Positions 25,459-35,400 of a stretch of 64,000 nucleotides of DNA are shown piece by piece. This stretch comes from Bradyrhizobium lupini. GTDB taxonomy: Bacteria; Pseudomonadota; Alphaproteobacteria; Rhizobiales; Xanthobacteraceae. Numbering within the stretch: the stretch's first letter is position 1; each line of letters begins with the position of its first letter. The notes below the pieces were generated by a model that saw only the letters and a list, made by a program, of their open reading frames with translations, was not told the DNA's origin and ran no database searches. The stretch is taken from assembly GCF_040939785.1 (NCBI RefSeq), contig NZ_CP162553.1, forward strand, positions 682,001-746,000. The letters run 5' to 3'. Made by a program: the position numbers and the translations under genes.

Positions 25459-27344
25459 TCGGCGGACTCGATCGGCTTGGCAAGCAAGGGTGACCCCGGC
25501 GGCGACGTCTTCCTGCGGCGCTGCGCTAGCATCTCCAGCATGCCGACGATGCCCTTGGGGAAGACGACGACGATCAGAACGATGAAACCGCCGAGCACGA
25601 GTTTTGACAGGTCGGTCTGACTGACCAGCCAGATGTTCAAGGCCTTGTAGACGATGGCGCCGATCACCGCGCCCGACACCGTCTCGACGCCGCCGAGCAG
25701 CACCATGACAAGGGCGTCGACCGAGAGCGAGATGCCGAGATTGTCCGGAAAGACGCTGCCCTTGAGGTAGGCGAACAGCGCGCCGCCAATGCCCGCGGTC
25801 GTGCCCGCGATCACGAAGGCGGTCCACTGGATACGCTTGGTGTTGATGCCGACCGCTTCGCTGCGCAGCAGCGAGTCGCGCGTCGCCCTCAGCGCATAGC
25901 CGAACGGCGAGAACACCATGGCCCGCAAAGCGATCGTCACGAGCGCCGCAACACCGAGCGACAGCCAATAGAAATGCGATGGGCTCGCCGCCCAGCTCGA
26001 GGGCCAGACGCCCAGGATGCCGTTGTCGCCGCCGGTGACGCTCACCCACTGGAACGCGATCGACCAGACGATCTGCGCGAAGGCGAGCGTCAGCATCGCG
26101 AAATAGACGCCGGAGAGCTGCACCGCGAAGAAGCCGAACACGGCAGCGCCCATGCAGCCGAGCAGCGGACCGAGCAACAGGCAGACGATCATCGGCAGTC
26201 CGGCCATCTTGGCGAGGAAAGCGACGCCGTAAGCGCCGAGGCCGAAATAGGCGGCGTGACCAAAGGACGCGAGCCCGCCGACCGACATCAGGAAGTGCAG
26301 GCTGACGGCGAAGATCACTGAGATCGCGATCTCCGAGCCGACGGTCAGTGCATAATTGCCGGCGAACAGCGGTAGTGTCGCCGCGACGACGAGCGCTGCA
26401 AACGCAGCCAACCGCTCATTCGACGTCAGCGGTCGCCAGGGATTGACGGTGAGACCCGGCGTCTTGCGGGCCGGCGCCTCGGGCCTGCCGAACAAGCCCC
26501 AGGGCCGCACGATCAGCACCACCGCCATCACCAGGAAGACCAGGATGATAGAGATTTTTGGAAAGATCAGGATGCCGAAGGCGTTGAGCTCGGAGACCAG
26601 CACAGCCGCGACGAAAGCGCCGATGATGCTACCGAGGCCTCCGATCACCACGACGACGAAGACCTCGACGATGATGCGCAAATCCATCGCATGATGCACG
26701 GCATCGCGTGGGATCTGGAGCGCACCGCCGAGAGCGGCGAGGAAAACGCCGACCGCAAACACGCTCGTGAACAACCATTTCTGATTGACGCCCAGCGCCG
26801 CGACCATGTCGCGGTCCTGCGTCGCTGCGCGCACCAGAACGCCCCAGCGCGTGCGCTGGAACAAGAGCCAGAGAATGCCGAGCACGACCGGTCCGAGCAC
26901 GATCAGAAACAGATCATAGCTCGGAATGTTCTGGCCGAAGAAGTCGATCGCCCCCTTGAAGCCGGGCGCACGGCGCCCCACGAGATCGTCTGGGCCCCAG
27001 ATCAGGACGACGAGGTCCTCGACCATCAAGGTCAGGCCGAAGGTCGCAAGCAGCTGGAACAGCTCGGGCGCGTGATAGATGCGCCGGAGCAGCACCATCT
27101 CGACGATGACGCCGATCAGCGCCACCGCGAACGCCGCCACCACGATGCCGCCCCAGAAGCCGAATGCACCTGACAGGCGCTCCGTCAGCGTGAAGGCGAC
27201 ATAGGCGCCGATCATGTAAAAGGCGCCATGCGCAAAATTCACGATCCGCGTCACGCCAAAGATGATCGACAGGCCCGACGCCACCAGGAAAAGCGACGCT
27301 GCGCTGGCGAGACCGGTCAGAAACTGTACGACGTAAAAGGCCAT
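25455..27344 (-). CDS. livHM: Fused LivH-LivM ABC permease
   Basis: 629 residues that combine both permease subunits: residues about 1-290 are LivH-like (SGLSIIFGVTRIVNFAHGAFYM, then IVEVFVVVVIGGLGSIIGAF) and about 320-610 LivM-like (LHFLMSVGGLASFGHAAYFG, then LVMVLLGGVETVSGAVIGAI). The linker (PWGLFGRPEAPARKTPG) has no stop, so one polypeptide makes the transmembrane channel. It probably pairs with the binding protein at 27496 to import nicotinate or a related heterocyclic acid. ATG 27344 has no strong SD; a repeat element separates it from the binding-protein gene. Confidence 0.9.
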   Translation of the reverse strand: MAFYVVQFLTGLASAASLFLVASGLSIIFGVTRIVNFAHGAFYMIGAYVAFTLTERLSGAFGFWGGIVVAAFAVALIGVIVEMVLLRRIYHAPELFQLLATFGLTLMVEDLVVLIWGPDDLVGRRAPGFKGAIDFFGQNIPSYDLFLIVLGPVVLGILWLLFQRTRWGVLVRAATQDRDMVAALGVNQKWLFTSVFAVGVFLAALGGALQIPRDAVHHAMDLRIIVEVFVVVVIGGLGSIIGAFVAAVLVSELNAFGILIFPKISIILVFLVMAVVLIVRPWGLFGRPEAPARKTPGLTVNPWRPLTSNERLAAFAALVVAATLPLFAGNYALTVGSEIAISVIFAVSLHFLMSVGGLASFGHAAYFGLGAYGVAFLAKMAGLPMIVCLLLGPLLGCMGAAVFGFFAVQLSGVYFAMLTLAFAQIVWSIAFQWVSVTGGDNGILGVWPSSWAASPSHFYWLSLGVAALVTIALRAMVFSPFGYALRATRDSLLRSEAVGINTKRIQWTAFVIAGTTAGIGGALFAYLKGSVFPDNLGISLSVDALVMVLLGGVETVSGAVIGAIVYKALNIWLVSQTDLSKLVLGGFIVLIVVVFPKGIVGMLEMLAQRRRKTSPPGSPLLAKPIESAE

Positions 27345-27380
27345 CTGCGGTCCGGGTTAAGCGTAAGTCGCAATATTAGG

Positions 27381-27478
27381 CTTCATCCTTCGAGGCGGCG
27401 CTACGCGCCTCCTCAGGATGAGGTCGGGACCCTCATGGTGAGGAGCGCGGCTGCGCCGCGCGTCTCGAACCACGAGGC
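27381..27478. repeat. Palindromic intergenic repeat
   Basis: Two long imperfect hairpins: CATCCT...AGGATG with inner GAGGCG/CGCCTC (27381-27422) and CCTCATGG...CACGAGG with inner GCGCGG/CCGCGC (27430-27478). Elements of this kind are scattered in Bradyrhizobium genomes. It separates two genes of the ABC operon and may lower downstream expression relative to the binding protein. Confidence 0.65.
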
Positions 27479-27495
27479 CCCGGTCTCACTTTGGA

Positions 27496-28698
27496 TCAAT
27501 CCTTCGGACGCAGCTTCTCGACTTCGGCATCACTTGGTAGATAGTCCGCGCCCTTCTTGTAAGACGAGTCCACCATCACGCCCTTACCGTCCTTCAGCGC
27601 GGTCTTGCCGACATAGGCACCGAGCGTCGACTGGTGATCGATCTTGCGGAAGGTGATCTCGCCCAGCGGCGACGGCATCGAAAGTCCTTCCGCCGCAGTG
27701 ATCAGCTTCTCCGGATCGGTCGAATTGGCCTTCGCCAGGATCGCCGCCGCCGACTTGATGGTCTGGTAGCCAACGATCGAGCCGAGGCGCGGATAGTCGT
27801 TGTACTTGGCCTGATAGGCCTTCAGGAACGCGTCGTGCTCGGGCGTCTTGATCGAGTACCAGGGATAGCCGGTGACGATCCAACCCTCGGGTGTCTCCTC
27901 CTTGAGTGGATCGAGATATTCCGGCTCACCGGTGAGGAAGGAGACGACCTCGCGTCCCTTGAACAGGCCGCGGGTGTTGCCTTCGCGCACGAGCTTGACG
28001 AGATCGGCGCCGAAGGTGACGTTGAGGATCGCTTCGGGATTGGCCGCGGCAACCGCCTGCACTACCGGACCGGCGTCGATCTTGCCCTGCGGCGGCCACT
28101 GCTCATCGACCCACTGGATGTCGGGCCGCTTCTCCGACATCAGCTTCTTGAACACCGCGACCGCGGACTGGCCGTATTCATAGTTCGGCGCGATCGTCGC
28201 CCAGCGCTTTGCGGGCAGCTTGCTGGCCGCTTCCACCAGCATCGCGGCCTGCATGTAGTTCGAAGGACGCAGTCGGAACGTGTACTTGTTGCCTTTCGAC
28301 CAGGTGATGGCGTCCGTCAGAGGCTCGGCCGCCAGAAAGAACACCTTCTTCTGGTTGGCGAAGTCGCTGACCGCAAGACCGATGTTCGACAGGAACGTAC
28401 CCGTCAGCATCGCCACGCCCTCGCTCGACACCAGCTCGTTGGCCGCGGTCTGCGCATCTGCCGGCTTGCCACCATCGTCCTTGGAGACGACGATGAGCTT
28501 CTTGCCGTTGATGCCGCCGGCCGCATTGATCTCTTCGACCGCGAGCTGCCAGCCCTTGCGATAGGGCTCAGTGAACGCCGGCAGCAGCGAGTAGCTGTTG
28601 ATCTCGCCGATCTTGATGTCCTGCGCAAGGGCCGAATGAGCCATGCCGCTTGCCAACAGCGCGAACGCCGCCCCGACAAAATAGTTCTTTGCTCGCAT
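27496..28698 (-). CDS. Branched-chain-type ABC transporter periplasmic binding protein
   Basis: 400 residues, signal peptide with cleavage near ALAQ-DIKIG (residue 25), then a type I bilobal fold (KIGEINSYSLLPAFTEPYRKG, EEINAAGGINGKKL, LTGTFLSNIGLAVSDFA). ATG 28698 with GGAGG nine bases ahead is preferred to the GTG at 28710. It lies 24 bp downstream of the AA_synth gene and upstream of the permease, in the operon headed by the 6-hydroxynicotinate reductase homologue. The ligand is probably a pyridine carboxylate, by context; the family also binds amides, urea and amino acids. Confidence 0.88.
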   Translation of the reverse strand: MRAKNYFVGAAFALLASGMAHSALAQDIKIGEINSYSLLPAFTEPYRKGWQLAVEEINAAGGINGKKLIVVSKDDGGKPADAQTAANELVSSEGVAMLTGTFLSNIGLAVSDFANQKKVFFLAAEPLTDAITWSKGNKYTFRLRPSNYMQAAMLVEAASKLPAKRWATIAPNYEYGQSAVAVFKKLMSEKRPDIQWVDEQWPPQGKIDAGPVVQAVAAANPEAILNVTFGADLVKLVREGNTRGLFKGREVVSFLTGEPEYLDPLKEETPEGWIVTGYPWYSIKTPEHDAFLKAYQAKYNDYPRLGSIVGYQTIKSAAAILAKANSTDPEKLITAAEGLSMPSPLGEITFRKIDHQSTLGAYVGKTALKDGKGVMVDSSYKKGADYLPSDAEVEKLRPKD

Positions 28699-28722
28699 CC
28701 CAACCTCCACTTTCTGAAAAGA

Positions 28723-29307
28723 TTAACGCAGTCCGTCTTCGCCCTTGATCTCCGCAACGGTCAGCCCGCCGACGCGCGGCAAAGGACGGCCACTGTCGGT
28801 GACGGCGACCGCGACCATGATCTCGTTGGCGCGCGGCGCGTCGTTGATCTGCACTTCCATGCCATCGAAATGACTGCGCACGAAGGCTGCATCCTTGTGG
28901 CCCAGCGGAACGTCCAGCGTCGTGCCGGGTCCACTGCGCTTCTTCGACGACGGGATCAGCGCAGCGCCTTTGCCCAGCACTTTACGCACCGGCGCGCCCA
29001 TTTTCGGGTGAAGGATGGCGGCTGCATGCTCCAGCTCGCCATTCTCGCCGACGGCCGCGGCCTTGCCATAGCTCTGCGCCTTGGACCCGTCGATGCCGAG
29101 CGCCGCCACCGCGCGCTTCGAGAGCAGCTCGCCGAGCTCCTCGCCAATCGCGATCAGCGGCGAGAGATCCTCGACATACTTTCCAGCAAACGGATTCTCG
29201 ATCACGGCGATCGCCGCCGCACGCCGCGTCGGCGGTGAGACCTGGCGGCCCATCTCCATCTGCGTCTCTTCGACGACGGTGACGATCTTGCGGATGATCG
29301 CGCTCAT
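28723..29307 (-). CDS. AA_synth (DUF1185) family protein
   Basis: 194 residues resembling the amino-acid-synthesis/DUF1185 family: RRAAAIAVIENPFAGKYVEDL, GKAAAVGENGELEHAAAILHP and GMEVQINDAPRANEIMVAVAVTD. The family lacks a demonstrated reaction; members are often found in amidase or heterocycle catabolic clusters. No signal peptide. Start ATG 29307 has GAGGAAAC upstream. It sits between the UPF0280 gene and the ABC binding protein, so it may act on the ring-opened product or on cofactor assembly; this is unproven. Confidence 0.75.
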   Translation of the reverse strand: MSAIIRKIVTVVEETQMEMGRQVSPPTRRAAAIAVIENPFAGKYVEDLSPLIAIGEELGELLSKRAVAALGIDGSKAQSYGKAAAVGENGELEHAAAILHPKMGAPVRKVLGKGAALIPSSKKRSGPGTTLDVPLGHKDAAFVRSHFDGMEVQINDAPRANEIMVAVAVTDSGRPLPRVGGLTVAEIKGEDGLR

Positions 29308-29334
29308 GATTGTTTCCTCAAACCGCTTCCCAGT

Positions 29335-30230
29335 TCAGGCATGGACCGCGTTCTCTTGTACAAGCGGGCGCGATCGTTGCCGTTCAATATCCTTGGTCCC
29401 GATGACAATCATATCACCACAAAGCTGCAACACGGCACCCTCGATCAATCCGCGATCGAATAATTGCCGTGCACATTCCGCGCCAGATTCGAGCGCGGTG
29501 GTGATCTCGTTCTGCGACAATCCACCAACGTTGCGGGTCACGAGCCGCGCGCCAAGATCGCTGTCGGGCTGAAGTTCGTTCGCAGGTTTTCGGATGATGG
29601 CGGGATGCTCCGGCAGATCGACGGCGTTCGCAACGATCGTCGCGGCCGCGTCGGCTTGCGACGCCGTTCCGGCCAGCACGGTCACCGCATCGGCAATCCC
29701 GAGGGAAAAGCTGCGGCCGTGCCGTCCGCTGGTCGCAATGCCACGCACGGGATCATCGGCGTCCACCCTGATTGTCCGCATCACGCCGTCGCGATCGGGC
29801 CGGTCCATCAGGCCGACCGAAAAATGCTCGCCCTCGCCGAGATGCAGGGCAATGTCTCCGCCATTGTTGACATAGGCCCGATCGAGCGCCGCAGCGTTCA
29901 GCATTGCGCCCAACACCTCCTCCGCCACGCTGCCGGCCACAGCGGCCATCGGCGTGATGAAGCCATCACCGGCATAGGGCGCCACCGCGGCGTGCATGCG
30001 ACGCGCCACAACGCCTCTCAACGAGGTCCGCTCCTCGACAGCGGTCCGCAGTTCCGGCAGTTCCGCGCAGAGCTCGTCGAGAAGCCCGGTGAACCGTTCG
30101 GCCGCAGCCTTATAGGCCTCGCGCACTGCGTCGGCCGCCCCCCCGCCTCGACGATCAGGTCAATCGGTCCATCCTGCAAATGCAGCCGCCGGCCGTCAGA
30201 CAGCAACGCGATTTGCGGGAGCCTTGTCAT
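29335..30230 (-). pseudogene. UPF0280 (ApbE-like fold) protein, frameshifted in a poly-G run
   Basis: The ATG at 30230 overlaps the reductase stop (ATGA) and starts MTRLPQIALLSDGRRLHLQ, but the frame is lost in a seven-G run (30144-30138). One more G would join it to AADAVREAYKAAAERF and the rest, including FITPMAAVAGSVAEEVL, AYVNNGGDIALHL and RGIATSGRHGRSFSLGIADAVTVLA, giving 298 residues. These motifs mark UPF0280, whose fold is that of ApbE flavin transferases. Its position beside the reductase suggests flavin attachment or another maturation role. A real slip site or a sequencing error are both possible; without repair translation could only restart internally, e.g. near 30126. Confidence 0.8.
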
Positions 30231-31684
30231 GCCCGGGGTCCCGGGATCGGGTTCTGCCAGGGCAATTGGCGGACATCGTCGCCGCCCTGAACTTCGGCGA
30301 GCGGCTTCACATAATCCATGTGCCCGCCGAGCGCCGCATAGTCCGACAGCTTCATCGTGAATTCGATCGGCGCCACCAGCGCGGGCGTCGGCACGTAACC
30401 GAATGCCCCCGCCGGCATCTGCGTCACGTCGACCATGTAGGTGATGCCGCCGCCCGGCCAGACATAGACCGGCGCGCCGCCACTGGTGACGCGCGTCAGC
30501 GCGTCCTTCACCGAGCGCGTCAGCCGCACCGGATTGTCGGTCACGCCCGCCCGCAAGGAACCACCGGCGCCCGCCATGAACAGCACCGTACACAGCGCCG
30601 GTTCGCAATTCTCCTGAATGCGCTCGACCGAAAACTTGAGGTCCTCCGGCATCTCGGTCTCGACCGGCTTCAAGGCTTCGTCGAGCACGTAATAGGACGA
30701 ATGCTCGCCCGTCGTGGAGACCATCAGCATCGAGAGGCCAGGCTTGGCCTCCTTCGCGTCGAACGGTCCCAGGATTGCGAGCGGATCGGAGATATTGGTG
30801 CCGCCCCAACCCGTGCCGGGATCGGCGACCTGGAAATAGCGGCCGGGCGTCGAGCGGCGCCCATTCATCTTGATGCCGGTATCGGCGATGTCGAGCAGCT
30901 TGCCGGCCTGGTGCTCCGAGAGCACGCCGGTGATATGGTCGTCGACCACGACGACCTCGTCGACCTTGCCGTGCCATTGCTTGGCGAACATGCCGATGGT
31001 CGCCGAGCCGCAGCCGACGCGCATGCGCTCTTCTTTCATGCCGTTGACGATCGGCGGCTGGCCGGCCTGCACCACCACGCTCGCGCCGCCGTCGATGGTG
31101 AGTTCGACCGCCTTGCAATTTGCGAGGTCCATCAGCGTGTCGCAGGTGACGCGGCCTTCCTTCTTGGAGCCGCCGGTCAGATGGTGCACGCCGCCGAGCG
31201 ACAGCATCTGCGAACCGTATTCGCTGGTGGTGACATGACCGACCGCCTCGCCTTGTGCACGGACGGTCGCCGTCTCCGGCCCGAGATAACGGTCGGTGTC
31301 GATCTTCACCTTGATGCCGCAGTACGAGAAGATGCCCTCGGTGACGACAGTCACCATGTCGACGCCATCGACCTCCGCCGAGACGATGAACGGCGCCGGC
31401 TTGTAGTCGGGATAGGTGGTCCCCGCGCCGATCGCCGTTACAAAGGTGGAAGGCTCGTGGACGATCTTGCCGTCCCAATCTTCGGTGCGGCTGAACGGAA
31501 CGAGCTTGCCGCCATGCGACACGGTGCGCTCCAGGATCACATGCGGATCGACGCGGACGAGCTTGCCTTCGTGATTGGCATAGCGGTCGCAGGCGCCCGC
31601 CGCGCCCGGCTTGATGTAGCACATCACCGGACACGCATCGCAGCGGATCTTGTCGATGGCGGCGCTCGTAGGTTCAGTCACCAT
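30227..31684 (-). CDS. hnr: 6-hydroxynicotinate reductase homologue
   Basis: 485 residues. An N-terminal Cys cluster C15-x2-C18-x3-C22-x9-C32 (RCDACPVMCYI) is suited to an iron-sulfur cluster, followed by a long domain with CGIKVKIDTDRYLG, VGHVTTSEYGSQM, MRVGCGSATIGMFAKQW and PGTGWGGTNISDPLAI. I recognise it as the Hnr family first described in E. barkeri, which reduces 6-hydroxynicotinate with reduced ferredoxin to 1,4,5,6-tetrahydro-6-oxonicotinate. ATG 31684 is chosen since an earlier ATG (about 31714) lies within the operator. It heads an eight-gene operon extending to the MarR gene and is divergent from nicAB. Assignment rests on memory of the family plus strong context. Confidence 0.82.
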   Translation of the reverse strand: MVTEPTSAAIDKIRCDACPVMCYIKPGAAGACDRYANHEGKLVRVDPHVILERTVSHGGKLVPFSRTEDWDGKIVHEPSTFVTAIGAGTTYPDYKPAPFIVSAEVDGVDMVTVVTEGIFSYCGIKVKIDTDRYLGPETATVRAQGEAVGHVTTSEYGSQMLSLGGVHHLTGGSKKEGRVTCDTLMDLANCKAVELTIDGGASVVVQAGQPPIVNGMKEERMRVGCGSATIGMFAKQWHGKVDEVVVVDDHITGVLSEHQAGKLLDIADTGIKMNGRRSTPGRYFQVADPGTGWGGTNISDPLAILGPFDAKEAKPGLSMLMVSTTGEHSSYYVLDEALKPVETEMPEDLKFSVERIQENCEPALCTVLFMAGAGGSLRAGVTDNPVRLTRSVKDALTRVTSGGAPVYVWPGGGITYMVDVTQMPAGAFGYVPTPALVAPIEFTMKLSDYAALGGHMDYVKPLAEVQGGDDVRQLPWQNPIPGPRA

Positions 31685-31711
31685 GTCAAAGCCAGCCGAC
31701 TGTGCAGTTAT

Positions 31712-31756
31712 CATTTGTACACGAACGATGTTGCGCGCCCTCCCGATGACTGTCAA
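31712..31756 (-). promoter_or_regulatory. Promoter and palindromic operator of the hnr-ABC operon
   Basis: On the minus strand TTGACA (31756-31751), 17 bp, CAACAT (31733-31728), immediately followed by the operator CGTTCGTGTACAAATG (31727-31712), which covers the expected transcription start. The operator is imperfectly palindromic and matches the copy at 31865-31880 at 14 of 16 positions in the same orientation relative to its gene. Confidence 0.7.
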
Positions 31757-31859
31757 GCGGCGGTGCGGCGCAAAACATACGCCTGCCGCATAAAACCTCA
31801 TTTGCCTATCCGCCCTGTCCACAAAGAAGGCACTCGCGCTGCACTGCGGCATGTCTGGC

Positions 31860-31887
31860 TTGCACGTTTGTGTACAAACGGTATCGT
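31860..31887 (+). promoter_or_regulatory. nicAB promoter with palindromic operator in the spacer
   Basis: TTGCAC (31860-31865), 16 bp, TATCGT (31882-31887). The operator CGTTTGTGTACAAACG (31865-31880), palindromic at 14 of 16 bases, fills the spacer, so binding of a repressor would exclude RNA polymerase. The start codon is 78 bp downstream. Confidence 0.7.
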
Positions 31888-31965
31888 CGCAACGTAGATT
31901 TTGCGCGGACTTGGAATTCGCGAAGCCTTGGCCGCGGCGCTCAACGACTCGACTTGGGAACGAGG

Positions 31966-32448
31966 ATGACGCAGACACCGATCCGCATCACCGTGAACGG
32001 CAGAATCCACGAGATCACTGCGGCGCGAGACACGCCGCTGCTCTACGTGCTGCGCAACGATCTCGCGCTCAACGGTCCGAAATACGGTTGCGGCCTCGGT
32101 GAATGCGGCACCTGCACTGTCCTGATCGGTGGCGCTGCGGCGCGCTCCTGCGTCATTCCGATCAGTGGCTGCGCCGGCCGCGACATCGTGACGCTCGAGG
32201 GGCTCGGCACCCGCGCCGAGCCGGATGTGGTGCAGCAGGCCTTCATCGACGAGCAGGCCGCGCAATGCGGCTATTGCCTCAACGGCATGATCATGACGAC
32301 CAAGGCGCTGCTTGCGATCAACCCTCAGCCCACCGAACAGGAGGCGCTGGCGGCGCTGCGCTACAATCTCTGTCGCTGCGGCACGCATATCGAAATCCTT
32401 CGCGCCGTGATGCGTGCGTCTGGTCAGCTTGCCGAGGCCGGTGATTGA
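31966..32448 (+). CDS. nicA: Nicotinate dehydrogenase 2Fe-2S subunit (NicA type)
   Basis: 160 residues, the usual length for NicA. The plant-type cluster motif KYGCGLGECGTCTVLIGG and the second cluster's CGYCLNGMIM ... NLCRCGTH are both intact, matching the small subunit of xanthine-dehydrogenase-family hydroxylases. It passes electrons from the molybdenum site toward the haem domains of NicB. ATG 31966 follows GGAACGAGG. The stop overlaps the nicB start (TGATG). Other N-heterocycle hydroxylases (for example isoquinoline oxidoreductase) have similar subunits; context favours nicotinate. Confidence 0.88.
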   Translation: MTQTPIRITVNGRIHEITAARDTPLLYVLRNDLALNGPKYGCGLGECGTCTVLIGGAAARSCVIPISGCAGRDIVTLEGLGTRAEPDVVQQAFIDEQAAQCGYCLNGMIMTTKALLAINPQPTEQEALAALRYNLCRCGTHIEILRAVMRASGQLAEAGD

Positions 32449-35400
32449 TGGCCTCCCCGCATCCGAACGGAGCTGAGCTGCAATCCGGCTCGCTCGTCGT
32501 CGTCCGCACGGTGGACGAGTGCACATTCGAGACCTTCGTCCGCATCACCGCGGACGGTTCGGTCACAGCCTACAATGGTCATGTCGATCTCGGCACCGGC
32601 ATCCGCACGGCGCTTGGCCAGATCGTGGCTGAAGAGCTCGACGTCTCCTTTGCCCGCCTCGTCGTGGTGCTCGGCGACACCGCAACGGTGCCGAACCAGG
32701 GCGCCACGATCGCAAGCGAGACCATTCAGATCACTGCCGTTCCCCTGCGCAAAGCCGCCGCGCAGGCGCGTCACTTCCTGATCGCACGTGCGGCCGAGCG
32801 CCTGGAGCTGCCGGCAGCCGATCTCAGGATCGAAGACGGCCTCGTGCGCGGGCACGACAATCGCAGCGTCAGCTATGGCGAGTTGATCGGCGGAGAGACC
32901 ATTCGTCTCGAGCTTGCCGACGACGTCGCCGTCAAGCCGGTCGGCGATTACGCCATTGTCGGCCAATCGATGCCACGCGTCGACCTGCCCGCCAAGGCCA
33001 CGGGCGAGCTGACCTTCGTGCACGACATCCGTATGCCGGGCATGCTGCACGGCCGCGTGGTGCGCCCGCCCTATGCCGGCGTCGACGCCGGCCCGTTCGT
33101 CGGCACCAGCCTGATTTCGGTCGATGAATCCTCGGTGCGCGACATTCCCGGCATCATGGCCGTCGTACGCATCGGCGATTTCGTCGGAATCGTCGCGGAG
33201 CGCGAGGAGAACGCGATCCGCGCGGCGGAGCAGCTTGCGGTGAGCTGGCGACCGACGCCGGATCTGACCGATCTCGCCAACGTCGAAACGGCGCTGCGTG
33301 CCAGCCCGTCCACGCCGCGCACGCTGATCGACAAGGGCGACGTCGATGCTGCCATTGCCGGTGCGGCCAAGCCGATGCGGCGCACTTACGTCTGGCCATA
33401 TCAGATGCATGCCTCGATCGGCCCGTCCTGCGCGGTCGCCGACTTCCAGGACGGCAACATCCGTGTCTGGTCGGGCACGCAGAACCCGCACGTGCTGCGC
33501 GCAGACCTGTCACTGCTGATCGAGCGTCCCGAGAGCGAGATCGAGGTCATCAGGTTGGAGGCCGCCGGATGCTACGGCCGCAACTGCGCCGACGATGTCA
33601 CCGCGGACGCTTTGTTGCTCTCGCGCGCGGTCGGCCGGCCCGTGCGCGTACAGCTGACGCGCGAGCAGGAACACGCCTGGGAGCCCAAAGGCGCCGCGCA
33701 GCTCATCGACGTCAATGGCGGTCTGGATGCGGCGGGCGACGTCGCTGCCTACGATCTCGCTACGCGCTATCCGTCGAATGCCGCGCCGACGTTGGCGCTG
33801 TTGCTGACGGGACGGATATCGCCGAGGCCGGACGTCCTCCAGATGGGCGACCGCACCGCGATCCCGCCTTACGATTACGGCCACATGCGCGTCGTAGCCC
33901 ACGACATGGCGCCGATCGTGCGCGCGTCCTGGTTTCGCGGCGTCTCGGCCCTGCCCAACACCTTTGCGCATGAATCCTATATCGACGAGGCCGCAACCGA
34001 GGCCGGCGTCGATCCGATCGAATATCGCCTGCGTTACCTGAAGGACCAGCGCGCGGTCGATCTCGTCCATGCGGTCGCCGAGCGGGCGGGCTGGACGCCG
34101 CGGCCGGTGCGCGAAGAGAAAGACGGCGAGATCGTGCATGGGCGCGGCTTTGCCTATGCGCTCTACGTCCACAGCAAATTCCCCGGCTATGGCGCGGCTT
34201 GGTCGGCCTGGGTCACCGACGTTGCCGTGAACAAGTCGACCGGCGAGGTCAGCGTGACGCGCGTGGTTGCTGGGCAGGACTCCGGATTGATGATCAACCC
34301 GGACGGTGTGCGCCACCAGATCCATGGCAACGTCATCCAGTCAACCAGCCGCGCACTGATGGAGGAGGTCTCGTTCGAGCGCGGCGCAGTCGCGGCGCGG
34401 GAATGGGGCGCCTATCCGATCATCCCCTTCCCTGACGTGCCCAAGATCGACGTGTTGTTGCTGCCGCGGCCGGACCAGCCGCCGCTCGGCGTCGGCGAAT
34501 CCGCCTCGGTCCCGAGTGCGGCTGCGATTGCGAACGCGATCTTCGATGCCACCGGCGTGCGATTTCGCGAGCCGCCGTTCACGCCCGAGCGCATCCTGAA
34601 TGGATTGCACAGCGGCGGGCCGACCACGCCGCAGGCGCTGCCCACTCCCGCTGCGCCACAACCATCCCGTATCTGGGAGAATCCATTCGCCAAACGCGCC
34701 GGCATCTTCGCGACGGTCGCGGCCGTCTGCACCGCGGCGATTGGCATCGGTGCGGCTGTTTTGCCCGGCCGCGCCATCGCACCGATCGCGCGGCCAGACC
34801 CATCGGTCTATTCCGCAGCGACGATCGCGCGCGGGCAACAACTGGCCGCACTCGGCAATTGCGCGGAGTGCCACACCATGATCGGCGGTGCGCTCAACGC
34901 CGGTGGCCGCGCGCTGGAGACGCCGTTCGGCACGATCTACGCGACCAACATCACGCCCGACGTCGAGACCGGCATCGGCGCCTGGTCCTATCCCGCATTC
35001 GAGCGCGCGATGCGCGACGGGCTGCATCGCGACGGACGGCAACTCTATCCCGCCTTCCCCTACACGCACTTTTCGAAGACTGGCGATGCCGACATGCAGG
35101 CGCTTTATGCCTATCTAATGGCACAGCCTGCGGTGCGCGCGACGCAGCCTGCGAATACGCTCGCCTTCCCGTTCAATCTCCGCCCGCTACTTGCCGGATG
35201 GAATACGCTGTTCCATCAGACGCGCGAGTTCAAACCTGATCCTGCCAAGTCCGAAGTCTGGAATCGCGGCGCTTATCTGGTCGAGGGCCTCGGCCATTGC
35301 AGCGCCTGCCATTCGCCGCGCAACGCGCTCGGCGCCGAGCAGCGCGGCGCCTATCTCGCCGGCGGCTTTGCCGAGGGCTGGGAGGCGCCGCCGCTGACCT

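Noticed and set aside
27381..27478. Possible small RNA or attenuator between the ABC binding-protein and permease genes
   Set aside because: The hairpins resemble dispersed Bradyrhizobium repeats; no promoter or terminator-specific features were seen.
29355..29364. CTTGTACAAG palindrome near the end of the UPF0280 gene, 48 bp before the AA_synth start
   Set aside because: It lacks the CRTTTGT arms of the nicotinate operators and lies in coding sequence; a 10-bp palindrome can occur by chance.
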